A DNA stretch of 64,000 nucleotides, taken from Geobacter sp. GTDB taxonomy: Bacteria; Desulfobacterota; Desulfuromonadia; Geobacterales; Geobacteraceae. Of the stretch, positions 10,145 through 18,669 are shown piece after piece; the stretch's first letter is position 1; each line of letters starts with the position of its first letter. The DNA lies in NCBI GenBank assembly GCA_003314535.1, contig POSG01000005.1, positions 62,001 to 126,000 on the forward strand. The letters run 5' to 3'. A program made the translations under genes and the position numbers. Under the pieces are notes generated by a model. It was given only the letters and a program-made list of their open reading frames with translations, did not search any database and was not told the DNA's origin.

Positions 10145-11128
10145 TCACGGCTTTCCGAATACCAGCGATGCCGACTCGTTGGGCCGGCAACCGCCGAAAG
10201 GGGATTTCCCCATGTACTCGTTCCGCCAGTAGCCGCAGGCTTCACCGGCCGGCAGGCTCTTCCCCGAAGTATTGAGGAAAGTCACGGTGAGAAACGGGAC
10301 GGGTCCCTTGGTAAGCTCCTCTTTCGACACTGCAATCCTTTGCGTTTCGATAACTGCGCCATCCCTGGAAACCGGGTAAAGGAGCACGTCGCAGCCGAAT
10401 GCATCCGCAAGCAGCATCGGGGCTACGGATACTGACGCTTTGGCCATGTCGGAGGGAATCCTGGCGCGCAGCGTAACTTCCGCGACCCCCGCATCTGCCA
10501 GGCGGAAATCGTATGCAGGCGTCCATTTCAGCCCGTTAACCAGGTAAGCGAACCGAATCCTGCACCCAGGCCTGGAAAGCCAGAGCCTGGCGACACTTCC
10601 CCTTGCCTCCATGGCTTTTCGGAGCGATGCCAACCTGGCATCATTGGATGCGATTTCTCTTTCCAGCTTGTTCCTGGCTGCATGGACTGCGGAAAGCTGG
10701 GCCAGGGCCAGGTCGGTTCCTTTCCTGGCGGTCTCCACCGGGTCGGGATTGTTCTTTGATTTCCGCAGCGCCCTGCTGCTGTGGGACTTGGCCGCCGCGG
10801 CAAATATCTCTTCCCTTTCTTCGAGCACTTCCAGGCGGTCCGCAAGTGCTTTTTTCCGGTCTTCCAGGGCAGAAATCTCGCGGAGCTTTTCCTTTTGCGG
10901 TTCCGCCCGGACCACGTCGAAGCGTGTCACCGTTCCATCACCGAGCGGCTTTACCCTCAAGGTACGGTCAATCATGCCCGCCGGCATCAGTACTTCGAGA
11001 TAAGCCTTGGAAGCAAGAACCTCGCGCTCGATCCTGGCGCCGTCCAGGAAGAGAGTTACCGTTTCTCCGCGAGCCGCAAACGGAACAGCCGAAATGACGA
11101 GCAGCAAAAAACCCGTGAGAATCTTCAT
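10145..11128 (-). CDS. secreted DUF4140/DUF4139 (MuiA-like) protein, probably C-terminally short
   Basis: The 327-residue product has a signal peptide (MKILTGFLLLVISAVPFAARG). An N-terminal DUF4140-like domain (ETVTLFLDGARIEREVLASK) is followed by a long coiled-coil segment (about 80-175). The start of a DUF4139 domain then follows (LKWTPAYDFRLADAGVAEVTLRA and LTVTFLNTSGKSLPAG). Family members usually continue for one to two hundred residues after this NTSG-LPAG strand, but here the frame stops after LVFGKP. The gene may be truncated or frameshifted. Function of the family is not established. The ATG at 11128 has a GGGAGGG ribosome site. Confidence 0.7.
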   Translation of the reverse strand: MKILTGFLLLVISAVPFAARGETVTLFLDGARIEREVLASKAYLEVLMPAGMIDRTLRVKPLGDGTVTRFDVVRAEPQKEKLREISALEDRKKALADRLEVLEEREEIFAAAAKSHSSRALRKSKNNPDPVETARKGTDLALAQLSAVHAARNKLEREIASNDARLASLRKAMEARGSVARLWLSRPGCRIRFAYLVNGLKWTPAYDFRLADAGVAEVTLRARIPSDMAKASVSVAPMLLADAFGCDVLLYPVSRDGAVIETQRIAVSKEELTKGPVPFLTVTFLNTSGKSLPAGEACGYWRNEYMGKSPFGGCRPNESASLVFGKP

Positions 11129-11294
11129 AATCAACCCTCCCGCCATGGGCCCATCGCCCAGGCAAACCACTCAATTTCATGTTCGCAGATTGATGGAAAC
11201 GCAAAAAAACCGCTCAACTTTTCTGCTATTCCACAGTGGCAGCAGCTTTATTGAAAGCCACAGAGTCAAGTATTCAGCATTTCATTTTACGGAT

Positions 11295-11783
11295 TTAGTG
11301 GTCGTTATCCCCGATTCCACCGAGAGCGAGAATCGTATCCCATTGCTCCAGGTCAACCGGCTGAATGGAAAGCCTGCTGCGCCGGGCCAGCATCATTCCG
11401 CCAAGCGTCGGATTGCTCCTGATTTCCGCCAGGGTCACTTCGCGCTCGAATCGCCTGACATACCGAACGTCCACCCTGTACCAGATCGGATCGGCCGGGG
11501 TGCTGCGGGGATCGAAGTGTTCGGAGTCAGGATCAAGAGCGGTGGAGTCGGGATACCCGTTCCTGACCACTTCGGCAATCCCGACCACAGCCGGATTCGG
11601 GATATTGCTGTGATAAAAGAGCACCCCGTCGCCTTCCCTCACCTGATCGCGCAGGAAGTTTCTCGCCTGATAATTCCTCACGCCATCCCACGGCTCTGTC
11701 TGCCCATGCCTTTTTTCCAGGTCGTCAAAGGAAAAGCAGGACGGTTCGGACTTGAACAGCCAGTATCTTCTTTCTCGATCCAT
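11295..11783 (-). CDS. EVE domain protein
   Basis: The 162-residue protein is a single EVE (formerly DUF55) domain: RRYWLFKSEPSCFSFDDLEK, WDGVRNYQARNFLRDQVREGDGVLFYHSN, VVGIAEVV and a C-terminal RLSIQPVDLEQWDTIL. EVE domains share the PUA/YTH fold and bind modified bases in nucleic acids; stand-alone bacterial members of this THYN1-like type have no defined role. It is the last gene of a long minus-strand string, 45 nt after the DUF1015 gene. The ATG has GGAAGCC upstream. Confidence 0.9.
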   Translation of the reverse strand: MDRERRYWLFKSEPSCFSFDDLEKRHGQTEPWDGVRNYQARNFLRDQVREGDGVLFYHSNIPNPAVVGIAEVVRNGYPDSTALDPDSEHFDPRSTPADPIWYRVDVRYVRRFEREVTLAEIRSNPTLGGMMLARRSRLSIQPVDLEQWDTILALGGIGDNDH

Positions 11784-11828
11784 AGAGGCTTCCGGGAATG
11801 CCCCGCAGCAAGTCGCAGGGGATTTCTC

Positions 11829-13073
11829 TCAAGGGGACAGCATGTGGACAAACAGCCCGCTGCGCAGCTTCGGTTCGAACCACGTTGACTTGGGCGGCAT
11901 GATCCTGTCCTGGTCCGCAAGCGACATCAGTTCTTCCATCGAAGTCGGATGAAGCGAAAAAGCGACCTTGTGTTCGCCGCTGTCAACCAGGCGCACCAGC
12001 TCTTCGTTTCCCCTGCTGCCGCCGACGAAGTGGATCCTCTGATTCGTTCTGGGGTCATCAATGCCGAGAATCGGCTTCAGGAGGTTGTCCTGGAGGATGG
12101 AAACATCCAGGCGCCCTACAGCATCGTTCTCATCCACAATCGAAGTTTTCGCGGTCAAAAGATACCATCTGCCCATGAGGTACATGCCGAACGAATGCCT
12201 TTCCCGCGGAGAAACTGCGCTTTCCGCGGGTGACACATCAAAAAGGCCAGAGATGCGGGCAATGAACTCTTCCGGTGAAAGGCCGTTCAGATCCATGACC
12301 GCACGGTTGTAAGCCATCACGTTCATTTCGTGATCAGGGAAAATGACCGTCAGGAAAAAGTTGTATTCTTCGTTTCCGTCGTGCTTTCCGTTCGCAGCCT
12401 TCCGCAGTTCCCTGACTCTGCTGGCTGCAGCGCTGCGATGGTGGCCATCGGCGACATAGAGCGTATCGATTGCCGAAAACTCTTCGCTCAGCCTGGTGAT
12501 GACCAACGGATCGGTAACCGCCCACACCGTATGGGTTACCGAATCATCTGCGGTAAAATCATAAACGGGTTTCTCCCTTGTCAGCCTGCCGACCAGATCG
12601 TTAATGGACGGACGGTTCCTGTATACATAGAAGACCGGTTCGTCATTGGCGTCCAGACAGTCGATATGCTTGACCCGGTCTTCTTCCTTGTCCGCCCTGG
12701 TCAGTTCATGTTTCTTGATGACACCGGTCTGGTAATCGTCCACGCTGGCACATGCCACGAGCCCCGTCTGTTCAACGGCGCCCATTCTCTGACGGTAGAT
12801 GTAATAGCGCTCCTCGCTGTCCTGAACCAGGATCTTTCCGTCGATGAAGCGCGCGAGATTTTCGCGGCCGGCCCGGTAAACTGACTCGTCATGGGGGTCA
12901 AGATCCCGTGCCAGGTCGATTTCCGGGCGGGAAACATGCAGGAAGCTGAAGGGATTGCCCTCGGCCATAGCACGGGCTTCAGCCACATTCATAACGTCAT
13001 ATGGCGGCGCAGCCACCTTGCCTACCAGTTCGCCCCGGGGGCGCAATGCCTTGAATGGTTTAATAAATGCCAT
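11829..13073 (-). CDS. DUF1015 family protein
   Basis: The 414-residue protein begins MAFIKPFKALRPRGELVGKVAAPPYDVMNVAEAR, the hallmark opening of DUF1015 proteins (PF-A-RP, then the APPYDV motif). It also carries the conserved LYVADGHHRSAAASRVRE motif near residue 200. It is soluble, without signal peptide or membrane helices. The biochemical role is not established. The ADGHHR motif resembles ParB/SerK-fold nucleotide-binding sites, so a kinase-like activity is conceivable. It starts 17 nt after the NlpC/P60 gene with GGAAAGG upstream. Confidence 0.9.
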   Translation of the reverse strand: MAFIKPFKALRPRGELVGKVAAPPYDVMNVAEARAMAEGNPFSFLHVSRPEIDLARDLDPHDESVYRAGRENLARFIDGKILVQDSEERYYIYRQRMGAVEQTGLVACASVDDYQTGVIKKHELTRADKEEDRVKHIDCLDANDEPVFYVYRNRPSINDLVGRLTREKPVYDFTADDSVTHTVWAVTDPLVITRLSEEFSAIDTLYVADGHHRSAAASRVRELRKAANGKHDGNEEYNFFLTVIFPDHEMNVMAYNRAVMDLNGLSPEEFIARISGLFDVSPAESAVSPRERHSFGMYLMGRWYLLTAKTSIVDENDAVGRLDVSILQDNLLKPILGIDDPRTNQRIHFVGGSRGNEELVRLVDSGEHKVAFSLHPTSMEELMSLADQDRIMPPKSTWFEPKLRSGLFVHMLSP

Positions 13074-13090
13074 ACTTACCTTTCCAATAC

Positions 13091-13855
13091 TTAAAAATAT
13101 CTACGGGCTCCGATGTACTTCTTCGAATAGCCGCTGTCCATAGATGATATCTTTATGTCCTCTCCCCGTCGTGGAGCATGAACGAACTGGTTATTTCCCA
13201 CATATATGCCGACATGGGATATTTTCTCTTCGGAAGTTCCGAAAAAGACCAGGTCCCCGTCCGCCAGTTCACCCCTGTCCACACCCCTTCCCACGCGGTA
13301 CTGTTCCCCGGAAGTGCGGGGAATGTTGACCCCGCAGAGGTTGTAGACCGCTCGCACGAAACCGCTGCAATCCATGCCGTCAACGACGGTCGATCCGCCC
13401 CACTGGTACGGGATGCCGACAAACCGCTCCGCGGTCCTCGCCGCGATGTAGCCCATGTCGCCCCGCCCGGGTTTCCGTGTCGGCAAGTCCTTGCCCGGAG
13501 ACTTTTGGTTGTCGCTCCGGACCTTCAGTGGGGCACGCAGGGGGGGAGCGATGAAATAGGAATCGATGCCCTGCTCTGACGCCACCTTGCGCGCATTTTT
13601 CTGCGCTTCACTTCGGGTGGGAAAGTCGCCGAAGCGTACGGCAAACAACCCGTTTTCCCGTTTAAAATAGAAGGCTTCGATTCCCTTGTCCTGAAGCTTT
13701 GCGGTGAGCCTCTCGGCGTTTTTCACCTCGGAGAATGCGCCCACCTGGATCGAGTAACCCAGCCTGGTAATGCCCTTATCCGGCGCTGCGCAGGCGCTGC
13801 AAGCGAAAACAGGCAACCACAGCAAGACTAGAAATGCTATGCGCCGTACCATCAT
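13091..13855 (-). CDS. SPOR domain - NlpC/P60 peptidoglycan hydrolase
   Basis: The 254-residue exported protein has a signal peptide ending near CSACAA (possibly a lipoprotein-type end). A SPOR domain (about 33-105, YSIQVGAFSEVKNAERLTAKL) binds denuded glycan at division sites. A linker follows, then an NlpC/P60 domain (about 140-254). The catalytic cysteine is in MDCSGFV, the histidine in ISHVGIYVG and the third polar residue in FVHAPRRG. It should cleave D-Glu-DAP-type stem peptide bonds in the periplasm. The ATG overlaps the prfB stop as ATGA. Confidence 0.93.
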   Translation of the reverse strand: MMVRRIAFLVLLWLPVFACSACAAPDKGITRLGYSIQVGAFSEVKNAERLTAKLQDKGIEAFYFKRENGLFAVRFGDFPTRSEAQKNARKVASEQGIDSYFIAPPLRAPLKVRSDNQKSPGKDLPTRKPGRGDMGYIAARTAERFVGIPYQWGGSTVVDGMDCSGFVRAVYNLCGVNIPRTSGEQYRVGRGVDRGELADGDLVFFGTSEEKISHVGIYVGNNQFVHAPRRGEDIKISSMDSGYSKKYIGARRYF

Positions 13856-14971
13856 TGGGCGGCCTCCTGTTCGTTGCGCCGCACTCCCATGAGAAAGGCA
13901 ACAATGAACTCTTCCAGGTCGCCGTCAAGAACTGCGTCGGTATTGCCGGTTTCCACGCCGGTGCGGAGGTCTTTCACCATCCGGTACGGATGCAGCACAT
14001 AGGAGCGGATCTGGCTTCCCCAGCCGATCTCCTTTTTCTCGCCGCCGATCTCGGCGGTTTTGGCAGCCCTCTCTTCCAGCTCCCTTTCATAGAGCTTGGC
14101 CCGGAGCATTCTCATGGCGGTGGCCTTGTTCATGTGCTGGCTGCGCTCGTTCTGGCAGGCGGCGACAATGCCGGTGGGAATATGGGTTATCCTGACGGCC
14201 GAATCGGTCACGTTGACATGCTGTCCGCCCGCGCCACCAGACCTGTAGGTGTCTATGCGCAGGTCAGGCTCCGAAATCCTGACCTCGATGTCGTCATCAA
14301 TCTCCGGGAAGACGAATACCGATGCAAAAGAGGTGTGCCGCCTGGCATTTCCGTCAAACGGTGAAATCCTCACCAGGCGGTGTATCCCGGCTTCGGCCTT
14401 CAGGTATCCGTAGCTGTACTCGCCGGCAACAGTAAAAGTGACTCCCTTGATACCGGCTTCGTCCCCTGCCTGGCATTCCGTGATGTCAGTGCGCCAGCCC
14501 CTCTTTTCGCAATACCTGAGGTACATCCGCAGGAGCATCTCGACCCAGTCCTGCGACTCGGTGCCTCCGGCGCCGGAAGTTATGGAAACGAAGCAGGAAT
14601 TCCTGTCATGCGGGCCGGAAAGCATCCTCTGGAATTCCGCCTGCGAAACCCCGGCTTCAAGCTCGTCGTTCAGCTTCTTCACCTCGGTCAGCGTTTCCTC
14701 GTCTTCAGCTTCGCTGCCCAGTTCGATCAGCACCTTGGCATCATCAAGGAGGCGAACGAGCCGGTCCCAGCAATCGACAGCCTTCTCCATGGCAGTGCGT
14801 TCCCGCAAGACCTTCTGCGCCTCGTCTGAGTCGTCCCAGAAGCCGGGTTCGGCGATCTTCGCCTCCAGTTCCTGGATATCTTCCCTCTTGCGATCTATGT
14901 CAAAGAGACCCCCGAAGGGCATTGATTCGAATTCCCAGGCTCTCGACTCGGGCTACTTCTTCTCTAAACAT
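13852..14971 (-). CDS. prfB: peptide chain release factor 2 (programmed +1 frameshift)
   Basis: RF2 terminates translation at UGA and UAA. The gene is read in two frames. A 23-codon leader begins with ATG at 14971 (MFREEVARVESLGIRINALR, ribosome site AGGTAAGGA) and stops at an in-frame TGA (14902-14900). A +1 shift at CTT-TGA-C moves ribosomes into the main frame ([24 protein letters not shown]), giving about 372 residues. The tripeptide codon-recognition motif is SPF (LVRISPFDGNARRHTSF) and the catalytic GGQ lies in RSGGAGGQHVNVT. It is followed by the SPOR-NlpC gene with a 4 nt overlap. Confidence 0.97.
14899..14914 (-). promoter_or_regulatory. prfB autoregulatory +1 frameshift site
   Basis: On the minus strand the site reads CGG GGG TCT CTT TGA C. 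The G-rich stretch acts as an internal Shine-Dalgarno element 3 nt before the slippery CTT. The stop is a TGA with C as fourth base, a weak context. This is the same layout as E. coli prfB: low RF2 lets ribosomes pause at UGA and slip forward, restoring RF2. Confidence 0.97.
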
Positions 14972-15025
14972 TCCTTACCTCTTTTCTTTTGTCGTACCCG
15001 GAGGACTTCCGGGAAAATCACGATA

Positions 15026-16606
15026 TCAACTACGTTTGAAGGCGCGACCGGCAAAGCGATTTCTCAGCGCGTAAACAGCCATGGCAAGTGAAGCCAGGAC
15101 ACAGAGAACCGCAAAAACATCCCCATGACGGGCGTAAAACGTGACTGAATCCCCGAGAATCACCCTGTCGCAAAGATATGCTTCCTTGAACAGCGGAGTT
15201 TCCCTCACGATATGTCCATTGCTGTCAATCAACGCAGTAATACCGGTATTGGCCGCCCGTACAAGCGGCATGCGGTTTTCCACAGCCCTGAACGCTGCCA
15301 TGGAAAGGTGCTGGTAAGGCGCCGAAGACCGGCCGTACCAGGCGTCATTGGTGATGTTCACCAGCAACCGGGCTCCTGCCCTGGCATATTTCCTGGAAAG
15401 CTCGGGGAATATCCCCTCGAAGCATACCAGGACCCCGATATTCGCCTTTCCCTGATTCAGGACCACCAGGCGTTCACCGGGAGAGAAATCCCCCACACCC
15501 TCAACCAGCTTCCGGACAAAGGGAAGGGCCTTTGCCATGGGTACGTACTCTCCGAACGGGACCAGGTGCATCTTGTCGCTGCGCCCCAGCAGCTTTCCTT
15601 CATCAGAGAGGAGAAAAGCGCTGTTGTACAGTTTCCTCACGCCGTCCAAATCGTCGTAAGCGGGGCTTCCGAAGAGGACCGGGGCATGAATCCCAGATGC
15701 GAGCGCCGCGATCCGCCAGGATGGCGTGCCCCCATCCTGGAAGAAAAACGGCGCCGCGCTCTCAGGCCAGACCACCAGGTCCACGCCTCCGACCGAAGCC
15801 CGTCTGGTGAGCTTCTCGTAAATGCTTATCGTGGCATCCCTGAACTCGGGATCCCATTTGATCGACTGGTCGATATTTCCCTGGATGAGGGCAACCTTTA
15901 TCGTCTCGCCCTGCGCCGGATGGGACAGGCGCAGGTAACCGTAGCCCAATGCCAGTCCTGCAAGCGCCAGGAAAACGATCCCGCCGAAGACAGGGTATGC
16001 TCCTTTTTCGCCGCGGCTCTTGACGTATCCCCTTATGGCCAGGTACACCACCACGTTGCACAGCACCACCAGGAAGCTCAAGCCGTAAACACCGGTTATG
16101 TCGGCAATCTGTATCAGCGGCAGGATCCTGTACTGCGAATACCCGAGGCTCGCCCATGGAAAGCCGGTGAACAGGAAAGAACGGGCATATTCAAGGCTGA
16201 CCCACAGAAACGGCAGCGACAGGACCACCGGTATGCCTTTCCTCTCTCCGAGACGCATCAGGCAGCAGAGGACAGCGAAATAAACTGCCATGTAGGCAAC
16301 CAGTATTGTGAAAATAATGATACTGACCGCAATGGGCAAATGCCCGTAGGTTGTCACCGCAATATTGATCCAGTAAAGGATTGCCCCATAACAGGCAAGT
16401 CCGCAGGCAAAACCCAGCCTTGAAGCCTTCGCTGCGGTTTTATGGCCACAGGCAAGCAGCAGCGGCACCAGCGCAACCCAGGAAAGAACGGCAACACCGG
16501 TCTTCGGAAAAGAGAGCGCCAGCAACAGACCGGAGCTCACGGCGAGCAGATAGTCCCTTCTCGGAATGGCGTTGAAGTCGGGCAATTTGAATCTTGAGTA
16601 GTCCAC
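15026..16606 (-). CDS. lnt: apolipoprotein N-acyltransferase
   Basis: Lnt adds the third acyl chain to lipoproteins in the inner membrane. The 526-residue protein has six or seven N-terminal helices (about 15-215) and a carbon-nitrogen hydrolase domain (about 230-490). The catalytic triad can be seen as the Glu of the region opening at [10 protein letters not shown], the Lys in [15 protein letters not shown] and the Cys in [17 protein letters not shown]. Start is GTG at 16606, overlapping the CorC-like stop by one base (TAGTG). With lolCDE nearby, the window holds most of the triacylated lipoprotein export route. Confidence 0.95.
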   Translation of the reverse strand: MDYSRFKLPDFNAIPRRDYLLAVSSGLLLALSFPKTGVAVLSWVALVPLLLACGHKTAAKASRLGFACGLACYGAILYWINIAVTTYGHLPIAVSIIIFTILVAYMAVYFAVLCCLMRLGERKGIPVVLSLPFLWVSLEYARSFLFTGFPWASLGYSQYRILPLIQIADITGVYGLSFLVVLCNVVVYLAIRGYVKSRGEKGAYPVFGGIVFLALAGLALGYGYLRLSHPAQGETIKVALIQGNIDQSIKWDPEFRDATISIYEKLTRRASVGGVDLVVWPESAAPFFFQDGGTPSWRIAALASGIHAPVLFGSPAYDDLDGVRKLYNSAFLLSDEGKLLGRSDKMHLVPFGEYVPMAKALPFVRKLVEGVGDFSPGERLVVLNQGKANIGVLVCFEGIFPELSRKYARAGARLLVNITNDAWYGRSSAPYQHLSMAAFRAVENRMPLVRAANTGITALIDSNGHIVRETPLFKEAYLCDRVILGDSVTFYARHGDVFAVLCVLASLAMAVYALRNRFAGRAFKRS

Positions 16607-17460
16607 TAGGCCTCTCCGTCCCCGGCGGGCACGGTTTTCCGTGTGATCCTGACGCGGCGGATCTTCCGCTCATCGGCGTCAAGGACGGTCATGTGAATGT
16701 CGTCGGCATCTATCTCCTCGCCGGCGCGTGGAATCCTGCCGGTCAAATGAAAGATGAATCCGCCGACTGTATCGAACATTTCACGCTCGACTTCGATTCC
16801 CAGGTGATCAGTCAGCTCCTCCACCGGAAGCCGCGCGTCAACGATGATCGAGCCGTCGGGCTGCTGCAGGAGCCATTCCTCTTCAAGGTCGTATTCATCC
16901 TGGATGTCACCCACGATCTGCTCGAGAAGGTCCTCGATTGTGACCAGTCCCGATGTTCCGCCATATTCATCGATCACTATGGCCATGTGCACCCGTTTGC
17001 GCTTGAACTCCTGGAGGAGCTCTTCCAGGTTCTTGGTTTCCGGTATGTAGTAAGGGCTCCTGAGGATTTTTCGCAGGTCTACGGAAGTATCATCCATCCC
17101 CCAGTATTTGAGGAGGTCCTTTGCATAGGCCAGCCCGATTATGTTGTCGAGCGTGCCTTCAAACACCGGCAGCCTGGAATGGCCGCTGGCAATTATCTTG
17201 ACACGGGCATCGTGAATCGTGTCAGCTGCATCGACGCAGGCCATGTCGGTCCGGGGCACCATTATCTCTCTGACAACCGTGTCCCTCAGATGAAGTATCG
17301 ACCTTATCATGGCGTTTTCCTCCGGGTTGATAAGGCCCTCTTCCTCGCCTGCGGTGATGATTTCCTGGATCTCCTCCTCGGTGATCTTTTTCCGGCCCGA
17401 GAGAAAACGCCCGACCAAGTCCCGCAAACCAGTTTTTATCCTGCCAGAACCATCTTCCAA
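16606..17460 (-). CDS. CBS-CorC/HlyC domain protein (YbeX/CorC-like)
   Basis: The 284-residue soluble protein has an acidic N-terminus ([24 protein letters not shown]). Two CBS domains follow (about 65-185, [16 protein letters not shown] and [25 protein letters not shown]) and then a C-terminal transporter-associated CorC_HlyC domain (about 200-280). It lacks the DUF21 membrane domain, like E. coli YbeX/CorC. TTG at 17460 is chosen as start: GGAGGGG lies 8 nt before it, while longer frames run into the upstream gene. Neighbours ybeY and lnt are the same as in E. coli ybeZYX-lnt. Proposed roles are ribosome-related or in divalent-ion homeostasis. Confidence 0.9.
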   Translation of the reverse strand: MEDGSGRIKTGLRDLVGRFLSGRKKITEEEIQEIITAGEEEGLINPEENAMIRSILHLRDTVVREIMVPRTDMACVDAADTIHDARVKIIASGHSRLPVFEGTLDNIIGLAYAKDLLKYWGMDDTSVDLRKILRSPYYIPETKNLEELLQEFKRKRVHMAIVIDEYGGTSGLVTIEDLLEQIVGDIQDEYDLEEEWLLQQPDGSIIVDARLPVEELTDHLGIEVEREMFDTVGGFIFHLTGRIPRAGEEIDADDIHMTVLDADERKIRRVRITRKTVPAGDGEA

Positions 17461-17491
17461 TGAAACAGCCCCTCCGTGAACCGTAATAATG

Positions 17492-18220
17492 TCAATGCAG
17501 ATTGGAAAAAGCAAACAGCACCGCAATTGTAAGGCCAGTTCCCAGGCAAGCGCCGTAGACCACCTCCCGCGCGGAATGGTGATGGAGTGAGATCCGCGAA
17601 TTGCCGATCATCACCGCAAGCACGATGGTCAGTAGGGAACTGATGGGATCTTTCGTCGAAAGGGCAACGATGGTGGCCACGGAAAAGGCGAATGCAGCAT
17701 GGCCGCTTACGCTCCCGCCCTCGAGCGGGGTCCCCCTGCCGGCAAACGCCTTGAGTATCACGGCAGATATTATGACGCCCAATATGGCGACGAGCGGCCC
17801 CATTTCACTCGTCTGTCCGACCATGCCGAATCCTTCTTTCAACACCGGGAAGAAGTACCGCGAAAGGATGATATACCCCATGATCGAAGCGCCGATGGCG
17901 GCCATGAGCACCGCACCTGCCGCCACATCCTTCGCGGTCTTGGCCAGGGGGTGAAATTCCGGGGAAACCATGTCCACGCAGATCTCGATTGCAGTATTCA
18001 TCAGTTCGGCAAAGAGGACGAACGATACGGAAATGGCCAGGAGGGTGAATTCCAGGCTGGTGACTCGCAGGAAAAGGACCGCAGCCAGTATTGCGAGCGC
18101 AGCCAGGAAATGGTTGCGCATGTGCCTCTGGCTCTTGACTGTGTAAAGTATCCCCTCGATAGCGCAATTCACCGAGTCGGTGAACCGGGTGGGTTTGACG
18201 GGACGCCCAGCCGGCTTCAA
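17492..18220 (-). CDS. fusion of DgkA-type undecaprenol/diacylglycerol kinase and PAP2 phosphatase
   Basis: The 242-residue membrane protein joins two lipid enzymes. Residues 1-120 are a DgkA/UdpK kinase with the signature ELMNTAIEICVDMVSPEFHPLAKTAKDVAAGAVL split over helices 2 and 3. Residues 125-242 are a PAP2-type phosphatase (KAFAGRGTP, SVSGHAAF and SRISLHHHSAREVVYG motifs). The last motif has Glu where Asp is usual. The kinase half phosphorylates undecaprenol or diacylglycerol and the phosphatase half removes phosphate from isoprenoid or lipid phosphates. Coupling the two suggests control of the undecaprenyl-phosphate pool. It follows ybeY with a 4 nt overlap. Confidence 0.9.
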   Translation of the reverse strand: MKPAGRPVKPTRFTDSVNCAIEGILYTVKSQRHMRNHFLAALAILAAVLFLRVTSLEFTLLAISVSFVLFAELMNTAIEICVDMVSPEFHPLAKTAKDVAAGAVLMAAIGASIMGYIILSRYFFPVLKEGFGMVGQTSEMGPLVAILGVIISAVILKAFAGRGTPLEGGSVSGHAAFAFSVATIVALSTKDPISSLLTIVLAVMIGNSRISLHHHSAREVVYGACLGTGLTIAVLFAFSNLH

Positions 18221-18669
18221 ACCAGGCCTTCCCGCTTCATGAGGCGGAACAGTTCCCGCTGCTTGCGCTCCATTCGCCGGGCTTCATGTTCGCCCGACCT
18301 CTCATGGTCATAGCCGCTCACATGGAGGATGCCATGCAGAAGCAGGAAAAGAAACCGCTCCATCAAGGAAATGCCCTCCTCCTCGGCCTCCCTGCATGCC
18401 GTATCAGCCGAAATCACCACGTCTCCCAGGAGCTGCGGATTCAGGCCAGGAAATTCCCCTTCTCCCATGGAAAAGGACAGGACATTGGTCGGACGGTCCT
18501 GGCCGCGATACTCACGGTTGAGGCGGCGCATGGCACGGTCACCGACTATGGTTACCGACAGTTCGCTATCGGTGAATCCCAAGACGCTTAAGATCCTCTC
18601 CGCTACCTTTCTTGCCTTCTTCGACTCTATGCGATGTCGTCTTTGCCTGTTCCCTATCGATATCTTCAA
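18217..18669 (-). CDS. ybeY: endoribonuclease YbeY
   Basis: YbeY is a zinc-dependent RNase needed for 16S rRNA 3' maturation and ribosome quality control. The 150-residue protein shows YRGQDRPTNVLSFSMGEGEFPG, GDVVISAD and the metal site HGILHVSGYDHERSGEHEARRM (three histidines in H-x3-H-x5-H). TTG at 18669 (MKISIGNRQRRHRI) is preferred: it has GGAAGGAAG at the right distance and matches typical N-termini. An in-frame ATG at 18687 would add six residues. Either way the gene overlaps the end of the upstream HD gene by about 100 nt in another frame. Confidence 0.92.
   Translation of the reverse strand: MKISIGNRQRRHRIESKKARKVAERILSVLGFTDSELSVTIVGDRAMRRLNREYRGQDRPTNVLSFSMGEGEFPGLNPQLLGDVVISADTACREAEEEGISLMERFLFLLLHGILHVSGYDHERSGEHEARRMERKQRELFRLMKREGLV

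Noticed and set aside
10009-10245. 78-codon minus-strand frame overlapping the end of the DUF4139 gene
   Set aside because: Not convincing as a gene of its own; it is mentioned only as a possible frameshifted continuation.
17461-17526. longer start for the CorC-like protein
   Set aside because: It would overlap the DgkA-PAP2 gene and lacks a ribosome site, whereas TTG at 17460 has a perfect one.
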